Counted from the first letter of the stretch, positions 8,801-20,991 are shown. The stretch is 34,625 nucleotides of DNA from Microbacterium sp. (GCF_031178525.1 NZ_JAPSJA010000005.1:1-34625); one strand, 5' to 3'. Made by a program: numbers and translations. Notes: a model not told the origin generated them from the letters alone.

Positions 8801-9283
8801 TCAGCGCCTGACGCGTCCGCCGCGGAAGTGTGCCGGGTCGTCCTCGGCGACGGCGAGCGCGATCCTGCGCACCTCGGACTGGTCGAGATCGCCCATCGCG
8901 GCGAGGTCGTAGAAGCCCACTTCGGAGAGCTCGCCGTCGACCGGGCGCGGGTCGCCGGAGACCCAGCTGCACCGGAACACGAGATCCAGGTAGTCCACCT
9001 GGTCGCCGTTCGCGTAGGTCACGCGAGGCAGTCGATGAACCAGCGCGAGCCGGTCGACGGACACGACCACCCCGGCCTCCTCCAGGCACTCCCGCGCGGC
9101 GGCGTCCGCCGGCTCCTCGCCGGGTTCGACGATGCCGGCGATCGGCTGCCACGCGCCATTGTCGGCACGCCGGCCGAGCATCACCTTCTCGTCGCGGAAC
9201 ACCACGGCCGTCACACCCACGAGGGGCAGCGGTTCGTGACCGACGCGCTCACGGAGACGGAGGACGAACTCGGGGGTGGGCAT
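8801..9283 (-). CDS. Nudix hydrolase
   Basis: Nudix enzymes hydrolyse nucleoside diphosphates linked to another group, often as housecleaning. In the 160-residue product the Nudix box G-x5-E-x7-RE-x2-EE-x-G is complete (about residues 50-71, from GIVEPGEE to EEAG), preceded by the WQPIAG strand. Substrate cannot be told; members of this type are often annotated MutT-like or ADP-ribose pyrophosphatase-like. I chose the ATG at 9283 rather than a longer frame from 9427, because the longer form overlaps the divergent sigma factor gene and a TACGCT -10 box sits seven bases before this ATG. Confidence 0.9.
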   Translation of the reverse strand: MPTPEFVLRLRERVGHEPLPLVGVTAVVFRDEKVMLGRRADNGAWQPIAGIVEPGEEPADAAARECLEEAGVVVSVDRLALVHRLPRVTYANGDQVDYLDLVFRCSWVSGDPRPVDGELSEVGFYDLAAMGDLDQSEVRRIALAVAEDDPAHFRGGRVRR

Positions 9284-9290
9284 ACGATTC

Positions 9291-9296
9291 AGCGTA
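9291..9296 (-). promoter_or_regulatory. candidate -10 box of the Nudix gene
   Basis: On the minus strand TACGCT lies seven bases before the ATG, implying a leaderless mRNA. It identifies the ATG at 9283 as the start. Confidence 0.5.
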
Positions 9297-9352
9297 TCGG
9301 CGATCGATCGAAGTGCCGTGAACCGGATTCCGGCGCGAAGGCAATACAGAGT

Positions 9353-9955
9353 GTGAGCACAGACAGCGACATCATCGCCCGGTCGATCGACGAGCCAGAG
9401 GCCTTCTCGACGATCTTCGAGCGGCACGTCCGGCCGGTCGGCGGCTATATCCGCAGACGGGTCGGACCGGATGCCGTCGACGATGCGCTGAGCGAGACGT
9501 TCCTGGTGGCGTTCAACAAACGCGCCGCCTTCGATCGGAGCGTCGGATCAGCGCTGCCGTGGCTGCTCGGCATCGCCACGCGGATCGTCCGCAAGCATCG
9601 AGCCGATGAGGCCCGGCAGTGGCGATCGTTCCAGGCGGCGGCAGGTGCGTCGCCGCAGCCGGAGAGCGTGCACGGCGCGGCGGACGAGCGACTGGACGCG
9701 GATGCCGCTGTGCGTTCGCTTGCGCCGCGCATCGCGGCGCTCGCGTCGCGCGACCGCGACACCCTGCTGCTGTATGCGTGGGCGGACCTCACCTACGAGC
9801 AGATCGCCATCGCGCTCGGCATACCCATCGGCACGGTCAGGTCGCGGTTGAACCGTGTCCGGCGCAAGCTCGCACCTCCGGGTTCGCACACGGCGACCCG
9901 GCTGACCTGGATGGCGAAGGAGGAGAGCGATGTCGCTTATGGAACGCGTGCGTGA
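9353..9955 (+). CDS. ECF-type RNA polymerase sigma factor
   Basis: A 200-residue sigma-70 family protein of the extracytoplasmic function type. Region 2 covers about residues 15-85 (FSTIFERHVRPVGGYIRRRV, DDALSETFLVAFNKRAAFD, ALPWLLGIATRIVRKH), and region 4 covers about 120-175 with the helix-turn-helix YEQIAIALGIPIGTVRSRL. The GTG at 9353 is the first start giving a normal region 2 and has GAAGG upstream. It overlaps the next gene by 26 bases, so the two are coupled. The promoters it controls are unknown; ECF factors often activate their own operon, but no promoter resembling a self-recognition site was identified. Confidence 0.92.
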   Translation: MSTDSDIIARSIDEPEAFSTIFERHVRPVGGYIRRRVGPDAVDDALSETFLVAFNKRAAFDRSVGSALPWLLGIATRIVRKHRADEARQWRSFQAAAGASPQPESVHGAADERLDADAAVRSLAPRIAALASRDRDTLLLYAWADLTYEQIAIALGIPIGTVRSRLNRVRRKLAPPGSHTATRLTWMAKEESDVAYGTRA

Positions 9956-10979
9956 GATCGGCGCAGCAGAGAACGAGGTGTCGGAGCAGACGGTCGCAGT
10001 CGCCCGGCGGACGCTCATGAACGAAGTGACGCGTGCGACGCGCCCCGCCCACGCTCGGCGCCGTAGGCATGCCTGGGCGGGTGTCGGCATCGGCGGTCTC
10101 GTGGCCGGAACGGCGGTCACGGCGATCGTGGTGGGGTCGGTGATCGCGCCGCCCGCAACATCGAGCGCATCGGCAGCGGAGGCGCTGAATGCGGCGGCGA
10201 AGGCGACGCTCTCGGCGACGGTCCTCGACCCGGCGCCGGGGCAGTACCTCCGGATTCAGGAGGTGTCGACGCAACGCCTCGGCTGGCGCGCGGACGAGAC
10301 CAGTCCCGACGGCGGCTACTGGGACAGTCAGGATTCGGCGACGACCGCTGTGGTGCGCCAGTCCCGGTCGCTGTACGTGCCCGCCGACCGCTCCGGTGAC
10401 TGGGTCGAGGACTACGGCGAATCCACGGAACTGCTCGAGATCTCCGGTCCCGACGCCGGGACGGCGAAGAACGCCGTCGATCAGCTCGAGTTCGGCACGC
10501 GCGTCGAGGTGTATCCGGGGGGTCTCCACGGCGTGACCGGCGTCGGCGCCGAGGGTGTCGATCCGGCCGACGTCCACCAGTTCGCGCGGAACGCGCTGTC
10601 CTGCTACTACGACGAGATGCCGCGCGATCCGCGCGCACTCGTAGAGTGGCTGGACAACTCGTCGTACGAGTACCTCTCGGAATGCGCCCCACCGCAGCTC
10701 GGCGATCCGGTCGGCTTCAACCTGGCGCCGGCAGATCTCCGAGCCGCGATGTTCCAGGCGCTCGCGCTGGTCGAGGGTGCACGCGTGGAGCGCGTCGACG
10801 GCGACATCACGACGATCGCCTTCCCCGAGGGTGGCGAGAGCGATTGGATGCAGACCGTCGATGTCGACACCGCACAGGGCTTGATCGTGGGCCGAGGCGG
10901 ACTCGATGACGACCGCTGGTCCAGCCGGGTGTACGTCACGGTTGTCGATGCGATCCCGACATTCGTGCCGGTGCCTTGA
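9930..10979 (+). CDS. CU044_5270-family membrane protein, possible anti-sigma factor
   Basis: A 349-residue protein with a cytoplasmic N-terminal segment (1-48) ending in a basic stretch (HARRRRHAWAG), one transmembrane helix (about 49-71), and a large extracytoplasmic domain containing YLRIQEVSTQRLGWRADE and many acidic residues. The layout and its place directly behind an ECF sigma gene match the CU044_5270 family, seen next to such sigma genes. An anti-sigma role is inferred from context and topology; no zinc-binding HxxxCxxC motif is present in the cytoplasmic part. AAGGAGGAG lies just before the ATG. It overlaps the sigma gene by 26 bases. Confidence 0.8.
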   Translation: MSLMERVREIGAAENEVSEQTVAVARRTLMNEVTRATRPAHARRRRHAWAGVGIGGLVAGTAVTAIVVGSVIAPPATSSASAAEALNAAAKATLSATVLDPAPGQYLRIQEVSTQRLGWRADETSPDGGYWDSQDSATTAVVRQSRSLYVPADRSGDWVEDYGESTELLEISGPDAGTAKNAVDQLEFGTRVEVYPGGLHGVTGVGAEGVDPADVHQFARNALSCYYDEMPRDPRALVEWLDNSSYEYLSECAPPQLGDPVGFNLAPADLRAAMFQALALVEGARVERVDGDITTIAFPEGGESDWMQTVDVDTAQGLIVGRGGLDDDRWSSRVYVTVVDAIPTFVPVP

Positions 10980-11043
10980 CGCGGCGTGAGGCTTCGTCCG
11001 CCCGCCTGACCGGTGTGAGCCCCGCCGATGTCGGCCCCCCTCG

Positions 11044-11049
11044 TAGACT
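11044..11049 (+). promoter_or_regulatory. candidate -10 box of dnaE
   Basis: TAGACT lies six bases before the dnaE ATG, suggesting a leaderless transcript. No ribosome site is visible before that ATG, which agrees. Confidence 0.5.
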
Positions 11050-11055
11050 CGAACC

Positions 11056-14565
<3,510 letters not shown>

Positions 14566-14574
<9 letters not shown>

Positions 14575-14598
14575 CCATCCCGGCTGTCTCGGCTGACC
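14566..14598 (+). repeat. short direct repeat at the end of dnaE
   Basis: CTCGGCTGACC occurs at 14566-14576, spanning the dnaE stop, and again at 14588-14598. It may record a small local duplication just past the gene. It could also be chance. Confidence 0.35.
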
Positions 14599-14637
14599 GC
14601 CCAAGTCGTGTCCCGGGCGGCTCCCGGACTGGCTCGG

Positions 14638-14643
14638 TAGGAT
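14638..14643 (+). promoter_or_regulatory. candidate -10 box of the membrane protein gene
   Basis: TAGGAT lies in the 113-base gap between dnaE and the next gene. The presumed leader of about 38 bases contains a six-base hairpin (TCGGGT/ACCCGA) and the GAAAGG ribosome site. Confidence 0.35.
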
Positions 14644-14687
14644 CGGGTTTCGCACGCGGACCCGACTGCGATGAAAGGACTGCTCCG

Positions 14688-15971
14688 ATGAGCACCGAAT
14701 GGACCAGCGACGAGCCGGATGCCGGCGTGCCCGCCGCCGACGCGCCGACGGACGGGACGCGGGCGGACCAGGATCCCGCCGCGGACGGCATCCTCTACGA
14801 GGAGCAGGTCCAGCCCGAGTACGGGATCCTGGGTCTCACGCTGCGCGAACTGCTGATCGTCGGCGCGTGGGCGCTCGCATTCATCGCAAGCTTCTTCCCG
14901 GTCGTGCCCGGCGGCTCGTCGGTGTGGTCGCAGGGGATCGCGTGGGTGCTGTCGATCGGCGTGCCCACCGCGGCCGTGTTCCTCGTCGTGCTGCGTCGCT
15001 TCTCTCCAGACGGCATCCGCCGGGTCGGCTCGCTCGGCATCGACCAGTTCGCGTCGGTCGCGTTCTCGGTCGCCTCCGTGATCTGGCTGCAGGCGCTGTG
15101 GGCGGGCATCGCCCGCTCGATCGAGTTCGAGCAGTACCTGGCGGGTTGGGTGCCGATCCTCGAAACGCTCCTGATGCTCGCGCTGGTGACGTTCACCGTC
15201 GCGGCACCGCTGATCCCCGGTCTGCGTGAGGACTTCCACGGACGACTTGAGACCCTGGCGCACCGCAACGCCAATCCCGTCCGTCCGGTGATCGCGCGCC
15301 CTCGCCCCGACAAGCCGGCCGCCGCCGCGCAGCCTGCGCCCGCGACGGTGGCAGCCCCTCCTGTCCACCCGGACACGGATGCCGATGAGCCCGCCGACGA
15401 CCTGACGCGTGAGCACCCGGTGCTGGACGACGGAATCGGCGACGTGCACGAGCTCATCGCGCCGACTCTCGAGGAGCCGGCGCGACCGGCCCAGCCGGGT
15501 GACGACGAGGCGCCCGCCGCGGCACAGCCGCGGATGGACACCGAGACGACGATGGTCATCCAGGACGGCGACGACGACGCACTCGACTCCGACAACGACG
15601 CCGTCGACGCGGACAGGAGCGACGTCGACAAGGGCGACGCCGACGAGAACGGCGCACGCCTCCCGGTCTCGTCGCACGCCTCCGGCGGCGACACCGGCAC
15701 GTCCACGACGGTGTCGCCCGGTGACTACGCGCCGTCGTACTCGCGTCGCAGCACGGCACGCGACCCCGAGACGGATGGACAGCCCGCACCGTTCTGGATC
15801 CTGGTGCCGACCGAACGCGACGTCCTCGACGAGAACGGTCGCCCGCTGTTCCGGATCGGCCCGACGGCCTGGGCCCTCGCGATCGAGGACCGCGGCGGCG
15901 CATACGTCGTGCGCCATGACGACGGCCGCATCGGCTACCTCCACGACATCACCGACGTCACGAAAGGCTGA
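14688..15971 (+). CDS. uncharacterised four-helix membrane protein with acidic linker
   Basis: I do not recognise a named family. The 427-residue product has an acidic N-terminus (1-40), four hydrophobic segments (about 48-70, 82-104, 117-142, 155-178), then about 190 residues of low-complexity cytoplasmic or extracytoplasmic sequence rich in Ala, Pro, Asp and Glu, and finally a compact C-terminal module of about 65 residues beginning PFWILVPTERDVLDENG and ending RIGYLHDITDVTKG. The module has the look of a conserved small beta-rich domain. The gene lies between dnaE and hisD and ends four bases before the hisD start, so it is probably cotranscribed with hisD. GAAAGG precedes the ATG. No function is proposed. 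Confidence 0.85.
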   Translation: MSTEWTSDEPDAGVPAADAPTDGTRADQDPAADGILYEEQVQPEYGILGLTLRELLIVGAWALAFIASFFPVVPGGSSVWSQGIAWVLSIGVPTAAVFLVVLRRFSPDGIRRVGSLGIDQFASVAFSVASVIWLQALWAGIARSIEFEQYLAGWVPILETLLMLALVTFTVAAPLIPGLREDFHGRLETLAHRNANPVRPVIARPRPDKPAAAAQPAPATVAAPPVHPDTDADEPADDLTREHPVLDDGIGDVHELIAPTLEEPARPAQPGDDEAPAAAQPRMDTETTMVIQDGDDDALDSDNDAVDADRSDVDKGDADENGARLPVSSHASGGDTGTSTTVSPGDYAPSYSRRSTARDPETDGQPAPFWILVPTERDVLDENGRPLFRIGPTAWALAIEDRGGAYVVRHDDGRIGYLHDITDVTKG

Positions 15972-15975
15972 GTGC

Positions 15976-17295
15976 GTGCGCACCATCGATCTCCGCGGCA
16001 AGAACCTGGACCGCGCCGGCATGCTCGCAGCCGTCCCGCGTGCGACGCAGGCGCGCGCCGAGGCGCTGGACGCGGCGACCCGCATCGTCGACGACGTGCG
16101 CCGGCGCGGGGAGGACGCGCTGCGCGAGCAGGCGGAGCGCTTCGACCGGGTGAGCGGTCACGATATCCGGGTTCCCGCCGCACACCTCGCCGAAGCGCTC
16201 GCCAACGTCGATCCCGAGGTGCGCGCAGCCCTGGAGACGGCGATCGACCGGGTGCGGCAGGCCTCGGCGGCACAGGTGCCCGCCCCGCAGGTCACCGACA
16301 TCGGCCCCGGTGCGCGCATCCGCCAGCGGTGGCAGCCGGTGACCAGAGCCGGCGTGTACATCCCCGGTGGCAAGGCCGTCTACCCGTCCAGCGTGATCAT
16401 GAACGTCGTGCCCGCGCAGGTCGCCGGGGTCACCGCCATCGCCCTGGCATCGCCGCCGCAGGCCGAGCACGGCGGTCGTGTCCACCCGACGATCCTCGCC
16501 GCGGCCGCGCTGCTCGGCGTGGACGAGATCTACGCTATGGGCGGCGCGGGCGCGATCGGCGCCCTCGCGCACGGCGTCGCCTCACTGGGGCTGGACCCCG
16601 TCGACGTCGTCTCCGGGCCCGGCAACAACTACGTCGCCTCCGCGAAGCGTGCGGTCGCCGGCGTCGTCGGCACCGACTCCGAGGCGGGCGCGACCGAGAT
16701 CCTCGTCGTCGCGGATGCCGGAGCCGACCCGCGCCTCATCGCCGCGGACCTCATCAGCCAGGCGGAGCACGACGAACAGGCGTCCGCCGTGCTCGTCACC
16801 GACTCGGCCGAGCTCGCCGAGCGCGTCGCCGCTGACGTCGCCGAGCTCGCCGCCGCGACCCGCCACCGGGAGCGCGTCGCTGCCGCGCTCGAGGGCCCCC
16901 AGTCCGCGATCGTGCTCGTGGACGACCGGGCGGCCGCGGAGGCGTTCAGCAACGCGTACGCCCCGGAGCACCTCGAGCTGCACCTGGCGGACGCGGCGTC
17001 GGCCGCAGCACACTTCACCAGCGCGGGGGCGGTGTTCGTCGGCGACCAGACGCCGGTCAGCCTGGGCGACTACATGGCGGGCAGCAACCACGTGCTCCCC
17101 ACCGGCGGGCAGGCCCGGTACGCGCCCGGACTCGGCGCCTACACGTTCCTGCGCCCGCAACAGGTGATCGAGTACGACCACGCCGCTCTCGCCGAGGTGC
17201 GGGCGGGGGTGGTCGCCCTCGCCGAGGCCGAGGTCCTTCCCGCGCACGGGGAGGCCATCGAAGCCCGCTTCCAGGGGAATCCGGGGTCGCGCTGA
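15976..17295 (+). CDS. hisD: HisD, histidinol dehydrogenase
   Basis: HisD is a zinc enzyme that oxidises L-histidinol to L-histidine in two NAD-dependent steps, the end of histidine synthesis. The 439-residue protein contains the family blocks VYIPGGKAVYPSSVIMN, AMGGAGAIGALAHG, VSGPGNNYVASAKR, DSEAGATEILVVAD, QAEHDEQASAVLVT, NAYAPEHLELH and GSNHVLPTGGQARYAPG. The GTG at 15976 has GAAAGG before it and gives a normal N-terminus (RTIDLRGKNL); the same frame is open far upstream but there overlaps the previous gene. No other his genes follow, so hisD is separated here from any hisCB-type neighbours. Confidence 0.97.
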   Translation: MRTIDLRGKNLDRAGMLAAVPRATQARAEALDAATRIVDDVRRRGEDALREQAERFDRVSGHDIRVPAAHLAEALANVDPEVRAALETAIDRVRQASAAQVPAPQVTDIGPGARIRQRWQPVTRAGVYIPGGKAVYPSSVIMNVVPAQVAGVTAIALASPPQAEHGGRVHPTILAAAALLGVDEIYAMGGAGAIGALAHGVASLGLDPVDVVSGPGNNYVASAKRAVAGVVGTDSEAGATEILVVADAGADPRLIAADLISQAEHDEQASAVLVTDSAELAERVAADVAELAAATRHRERVAAALEGPQSAIVLVDDRAAAEAFSNAYAPEHLELHLADAASAAAHFTSAGAVFVGDQTPVSLGDYMAGSNHVLPTGGQARYAPGLGAYTFLRPQQVIEYDHAALAEVRAGVVALAEAEVLPAHGEAIEARFQGNPGSR

Positions 17296-17305
17296 TCGCA
17301 GCGCG

Positions 17306-17311
17306 TACGCT
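17306..17311 (+). promoter_or_regulatory. candidate -10 box of nrdR
   Basis: TACGCT lies eight bases before the nrdR ATG, so the transcript is probably leaderless. No ribosome site is present. Confidence 0.5.
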
Positions 17312-17319
17312 TAGAGATC

Positions 17320-17790
17320 ATGCACTGCCCCTTCTGCCGGCATCCGGACTCTCGCGTCATCGACTCGCGCACCAGCGACGACGGTCTGTCGATCCGCCGC
17401 CGGCGGCAGTGCCCCGAGTGCGGCGGACGATTCTCGACCACCGAAACCGCCAGTCTCATGGTGATCAAGCGCTCCGGTGTGATGGAGTCGTTCAGCCGTG
17501 ACAAGGTGATCGCCGGAGTGCGAAAGGCGTGCCAGGGCCGTCCCGTCACAGAGGCGGATCTGGCCGTGCTCGCGCAGAAGGTCGAGGAGGCGGTGCGTCA
17601 GACCGGCGTCTCGCAGCTCGACACCAACGAGATCGGCCTCGCGATCCTCGGCCCGCTCCGCGAGCTCGACGAGGTCGCGTACCTCCGCTTCGCGAGCGTG
17701 TACCAGGAGTTCGATTCGCTGGAGGACTTCGAGGCTGCCATCAGCGAGCTGCGCGCAGACCATGCCGGGACGCCGGGCTCCGACCGGTAG
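17320..17790 (+). CDS. nrdR: NrdR, ribonucleotide reductase repressor
   Basis: NrdR represses ribonucleotide reductase genes in response to ATP/dATP. The 156-residue length is standard. The N-terminal zinc ribbon has [15 protein letters not shown] and [10 protein letters not shown] (four Cys ligands), followed by an ATP-cone domain with [28 protein letters not shown] and [18 protein letters not shown]. Its targets are not in this window: no nrd genes or paired NrdR boxes were seen nearby. It is followed by pyrD after ten bases, which has its own presumed promoter. Confidence 0.97.
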   Translation: MHCPFCRHPDSRVIDSRTSDDGLSIRRRRQCPECGGRFSTTETASLMVIKRSGVMESFSRDKVIAGVRKACQGRPVTEADLAVLAQKVEEAVRQTGVSQLDTNEIGLAILGPLRELDEVAYLRFASVYQEFDSLEDFEAAISELRADHAGTPGSDR

Positions 17791-17793
17791 CCT
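17788..17793 (+). promoter_or_regulatory. candidate -10 box of pyrD
   Basis: TAGCCT overlaps the nrdR stop and lies seven bases before the pyrD ATG. It supports a leaderless transcript and the ATG at 17801. Confidence 0.5.
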
Positions 17794-17800
17794 GGCAGTG

Positions 17801-18823
17801 ATGTATCCGCTGCTCTTCCGCCACGTCCTGTCGCGCCTCGACCCCGAGTTCGCCCACCACGCCGGCATGGCCGTCGTCCGCGTGCTCGGCGTGCCACCCT
17901 TCTCGTGGGTGACCAGGGCGCTGTGCGCGCCGGCATCCGATCTCCAGGTCCGCGCCCTCGGTCTGACGTTCCCGTCGCCGTTCGGTGTCGCCGCGGGCTT
18001 CGACAAGAACGCCGTGGGGGTGCGCGGCCTCGCCGCGCTGGGCTTCGGCCATGTCGAGGTCGGGACGATCACTGCGATCCCGCAGGAGGGCAACCCGAAG
18101 CCGCGACTGTTCCGCCTCGTTCCGGACCGTGCGGTCATCAACCGGATGGGCTTCAACAACGCCGGCGCGGACGCCGCCGCCAGGCGGCTGAGGCGACTGC
18201 GTCGCCGTGCCCCGCACGCGGTGATCGGCGTGAACATCGGCAAGAGCCGCGTCGTCGACGTGGAGAACGCGACCGCCGACTACGTCACCTCGGCGATCGT
18301 GCTCGCCCCGCTCGCCGACTACCTCGCGGTCAACGTGTCGTCGCCGAACACCCCCGGCCTGCGCGGTCTGCAGGCCGTCGAGACGCTCGCGCCGCTGCTG
18401 CGTGCCGTGAAGACGGCGGCGGGGGACACCCCGCTGCTCGTCAAGATCGCGCCCGACCTTCCCGACGACGAGATCGCTGCGATCGCGCGCCTCGCGGTCG
18501 TCGAGGGACTGGACGGGATCATCGCCCACAACACCACGATCTCGCGCGACGGCCTGCGCACCGACCCGGCGATCGTCGAAGCCGCCGGAGCCGGTGGGCT
18601 GTCGGGAGCACCGCTGCGGGAGCGCTCGCTCGAGGTGCTCGCCGTGGTCAAGGCCGCCGTCCCCGACGACTTCTGCGTCATCGCCGTCGGGGGAGTGGAG
18701 ACCGCCGAGGACGTGCAGAAGCGGCTGGATGCCGGCGCGACCCTGGTGCAGGGCTACACAGGGTTCCTCTACCGGGGTCCGCTGTGGGCGCGCCAGATCA
18801 ACCGCGGACTGGCCCGGCGCTGA
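17801..18823 (+). CDS. pyrD: PyrD, dihydroorotate dehydrogenase (class 2)
   Basis: PyrD oxidises dihydroorotate to orotate in pyrimidine synthesis; class 2 enzymes are membrane-associated and pass electrons to quinone. The 340-residue protein has the class 2 N-terminal helix (MYPLLFRHVLSRLDPEFAHH), the FMN-barrel motifs VAAGFDKNAVGVRGL, NRMGFNNAGAD, VNVSSPNTPGLRGLQ (with the class 2 catalytic Ser region), AHNTTISRDGL, GGLSGAPLRERS and IAVGGVETAEDV, and ends QGYTGFLYRGP. I chose the ATG at 17801, not an in-frame start at 17762 inside nrdR, because it gives the usual N-terminus and follows a -10-like TAGCCT. It converges with the DUF3043 gene, with 57 bases between the stops. Confidence 0.97.
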   Translation: MYPLLFRHVLSRLDPEFAHHAGMAVVRVLGVPPFSWVTRALCAPASDLQVRALGLTFPSPFGVAAGFDKNAVGVRGLAALGFGHVEVGTITAIPQEGNPKPRLFRLVPDRAVINRMGFNNAGADAAARRLRRLRRRAPHAVIGVNIGKSRVVDVENATADYVTSAIVLAPLADYLAVNVSSPNTPGLRGLQAVETLAPLLRAVKTAAGDTPLLVKIAPDLPDDEIAAIARLAVVEGLDGIIAHNTTISRDGLRTDPAIVEAAGAGGLSGAPLRERSLEVLAVVKAAVPDDFCVIAVGGVETAEDVQKRLDAGATLVQGYTGFLYRGPLWARQINRGLARR

Positions 18824-18880
18824 CGCCAGCGCGGCCGTCGACCCCCGCGGAACCGCGCCCGCGCCGCGAGGCGGCGAGGA

Positions 18881-19444
18881 TCAGGCGGGGTACTGGCCGC
18901 GCTTGACCTGCGGCTTCGGCAGACGCATGAAGCGCATCTGCAGGGCGCGCATGGCGGCGTACCAGCCGAGGCCCTTCTCACGCCGCTCCGCACCGAACTT
19001 CGCGGCAGCCTTCCGCTTGACCCGGAGGCCGAGCAGGACCATGTCGCCGATCGCGAGCAGCATGTACGCCCACAGGCCGAGCATGGACCAGTACTGCACC
19101 TCCGGCACCGGGATGATCGCCGCGATGATGACGATCAGCATGGCGGCCATCACCCACTCCGAGATGTGCCAGCCGGCGTCGACGTAGTCGCGCACCCAAC
19201 GGCGCTGCGGGCCCTTGTCCCGCGGCGGGAGGTACTTGTCCTCCCCGTTCTCCATGCCGATGCGGGCACGCTCGCGGCGCGCCTGCAGTTCGGCCTTCGC
19301 TGCCGCGCGGGCCTCCTTCGTGTTCGCGACGAGGGGGCGGCGGCGGGCGGCCTCGCGCTCGGCGCGCGTCGGCGTCGCACGTCCCTTGCCCGCAGCCGGG
19401 GTCTGGGGGGCGTCGTCGTTCGTCGGAGAAGAGGGAGTGGGCAC
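18881..19444 (-). CDS. DUF3043 membrane protein
   Basis: An actinobacterial DUF3043 protein of unknown function. The 187-residue form has a basic cytoplasmic N-terminus with [20 protein letters not shown] and a Glu/Arg-rich helical stretch, then [19 protein letters not shown], two transmembrane helices (about 97-113 and 118-140), and a basic C-terminal tail with [20 protein letters not shown]. Two GTG starts are possible. I prefer 19444, which has GAGGA five bases before it and a presumed leader of about 28 bases; 19474 is only four bases from the -10-like TAATCT, too close for transcription to begin upstream of it. The gene converges with pyrD and diverges from the dipeptidase gene. Confidence 0.88.
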   Translation of the reverse strand: MPTPSSPTNDDAPQTPAAGKGRATPTRAEREAARRRPLVANTKEARAAAKAELQARRERARIGMENGEDKYLPPRDKGPQRRWVRDYVDAGWHISEWVMAAMLIVIIAAIIPVPEVQYWSMLGLWAYMLLAIGDMVLLGLRVKRKAAAKFGAERREKGLGWYAAMRALQMRFMRLPKPQVKRGQYPA

Positions 19445-19476
19445 GGGGGTCCTCAGTTTGAAGTCGGGGTTCACCT

Positions 19477-19482
19477 TAAGAT
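19477..19482 (+). promoter_or_regulatory. candidate -10 box of the M20 dipeptidase
   Basis: TAAGAT lies seven bases before the ATG at 19490, indicating a leaderless transcript. It overlaps by four bases the minus-strand TAATCT that serves DUF3043. Confidence 0.5.
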
Positions 19483-19484
19483 TA
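19479..19484 (-). promoter_or_regulatory. candidate -10 box of the DUF3043 gene
   Basis: TAATCT on the minus strand; a TTGCAG 15 bases upstream (19500-19505) is a possible -35, lying inside the dipeptidase coding region. Confidence 0.45.
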
Positions 19485-19489
19485 CCCGC

Positions 19490-20905
19490 ATGACCTCTTC
19501 TGCAACGCCGGCATCATCCGACCTCGAATCGGCCGTGCTGGAGGCGGTCGCGCTGGGTGCGCCCGCCGCTCTCAACGACCTCGGCACGCTGGTCCGGATC
19601 CCGGGCATCGCCTGGCCGGCGTTCGATCAGACGCAGCTGGAGCGCAGCGCCGAGGCGGTCGCCGCCCTGGCGCGCGACACCGGCGTGTTCGACGAGGTCA
19701 GAGTGCTGCGCGCGCACATCGACGACACCGACGAGCTGGGACAGCCGGCCGTGCTCGCCACCAGGGCGGCCCGCAACGGCAAGCCCACCATCCTGCTGTA
19801 CGCGCACCACGACGTGCAGCCGCCCGGCGCCGAGGAGCTGTGGGACAGCCCGCCGTTCGAGCCGACGGTGCGCGACGGGCGGCTGTACGGGCGGGGCGCG
19901 GCGGACGACAAGGCGGGCATCATGGCGCACATCGCCGCGCTGCGCGCCGTGGCCGAGACGGTCGGCGACGACCTCGAACTGGGCATCGCCCTGTTCATCG
20001 AGGGGGAGGAGGAGTACGGCTCCCGCTCGTTCGCCCGCTTCCTCTCCGACAATGCCGATGCGCTCCGAGCGGATGCCATCGTCGTGGCCGACTCGGGCAA
20101 TCTCGACTCGCACACCCCTGGTCTCACCGTGTCGCTGCGCGGCAATGCGCGGTTCACGCTGACCGTCCGCACGCTCGATCACGCCTCGCACTCCGGCATG
20201 TTCGGGGGAGCGGTGCCGGATGCCATGATGGCCGCCGTCACGCTGCTCGCGACGCTCTGGGACGCGGACGGTGCCGTCGCCGTCGACGGACTCGCCGTCC
20301 GCGACGCCGACACGCCGCCGTACTCGGAGCAGACGCTGCGGGAGGAGACCGGGCTGCTGCCCGGGGTGTCCCCGGTCGGGCGCGACAGCATCCTGAGCCG
20401 GATCTGGAACAAGCCGTCGGTGACGATCACCGGCATCGACGCGACCAGCGTGGCCGAGGCGTCGAACACGCTGCTCCCGGAGGTCAGCGTCGTGATCAGC
20501 GCGCGCGTCGCCCCGGGCCAGAGCGCGCACGACGCGTACCGCGCCCTCGAGGCGCATCTGCGGGCACACGCGCCCTTCGGAGCGGAACTGACATTCTCGG
20601 ACGTCGACCTCGGCGACGGATTCCTGGTGGACACCGCTGGGTGGGCGGTCGCCATGACGCGGGATGCCATGGCCGACGGCTACGGGGTCGAGCCGGTCGA
20701 CCTGGGGGTGGGCGGATCCATCCCGTTCATCGCCGATCTCGTCCGGGAGTTCCCGGGCGCGCAGATCCTCGTCACCGGCGTGGAGGACCCGCACTCGCGC
20801 GCGCACAGCCCCAACGAGTCGCTGCACCTGGAGACGTTCCGCAACGCCGTGCGCACCGAGGCGCTGCTCCTCACGCGCATGAACGCCGGCGTCCCGGCAT
20901 CCTGA
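19490..20905 (+). CDS. M20-family dipeptidase
   Basis: An M20 (ArgE/DapE/ACY1/CPG2) metallopeptidase of the dipeptidase type, 471 residues, probably cytoplasmic. Metal-site motifs are in place: [12 protein letters not shown] (His, Asp), [15 protein letters not shown] (bridging Asp), [10 protein letters not shown] (catalytic and metal Glu), VADSGN (Asp) and the C-terminal [12 protein letters not shown] (His). The dimerisation insert begins with [18 protein letters not shown] and [16 protein letters not shown]. The exact dipeptide substrate cannot be told. I chose the ATG at 19490, which follows a -10 box by seven bases; the same frame is open much further upstream but that part is antisense to the DUF3043 gene. 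Confidence 0.93.
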   Translation: MTSSATPASSDLESAVLEAVALGAPAALNDLGTLVRIPGIAWPAFDQTQLERSAEAVAALARDTGVFDEVRVLRAHIDDTDELGQPAVLATRAARNGKPTILLYAHHDVQPPGAEELWDSPPFEPTVRDGRLYGRGAADDKAGIMAHIAALRAVAETVGDDLELGIALFIEGEEEYGSRSFARFLSDNADALRADAIVVADSGNLDSHTPGLTVSLRGNARFTLTVRTLDHASHSGMFGGAVPDAMMAAVTLLATLWDADGAVAVDGLAVRDADTPPYSEQTLREETGLLPGVSPVGRDSILSRIWNKPSVTITGIDATSVAEASNTLLPEVSVVISARVAPGQSAHDAYRALEAHLRAHAPFGAELTFSDVDLGDGFLVDTAGWAVAMTRDAMADGYGVEPVDLGVGGSIPFIADLVREFPGAQILVTGVEDPHSRAHSPNESLHLETFRNAVRTEALLLTRMNAGVPAS

Positions 20906-20985
20906 ACCATTGCCTGCGCCGGGTCGTCGACGGCGCGCGGGGCGCCAGGCCGCCCGCTTCCCGCCCCCGGCTCAGGCCCCGACGG

Positions 20986-20991
20986 TAGAAT
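20986..20991 (+). promoter_or_regulatory. candidate -10 box of the A-type carrier gene
   Basis: TAGAAT is a good actinobacterial -10 match in the 129-base gap after the dipeptidase. It leaves a leader of about 37 bases containing the AAGGAG ribosome site. Confidence 0.45.

Noticed and set aside
9284-9427. Longer start for the Nudix protein at 9427
   Set aside because: It would overlap the divergent sigma factor gene, and the added 48 residues look unlike a Nudix N-terminus. The ATG at 9283 has a -10 box in front.
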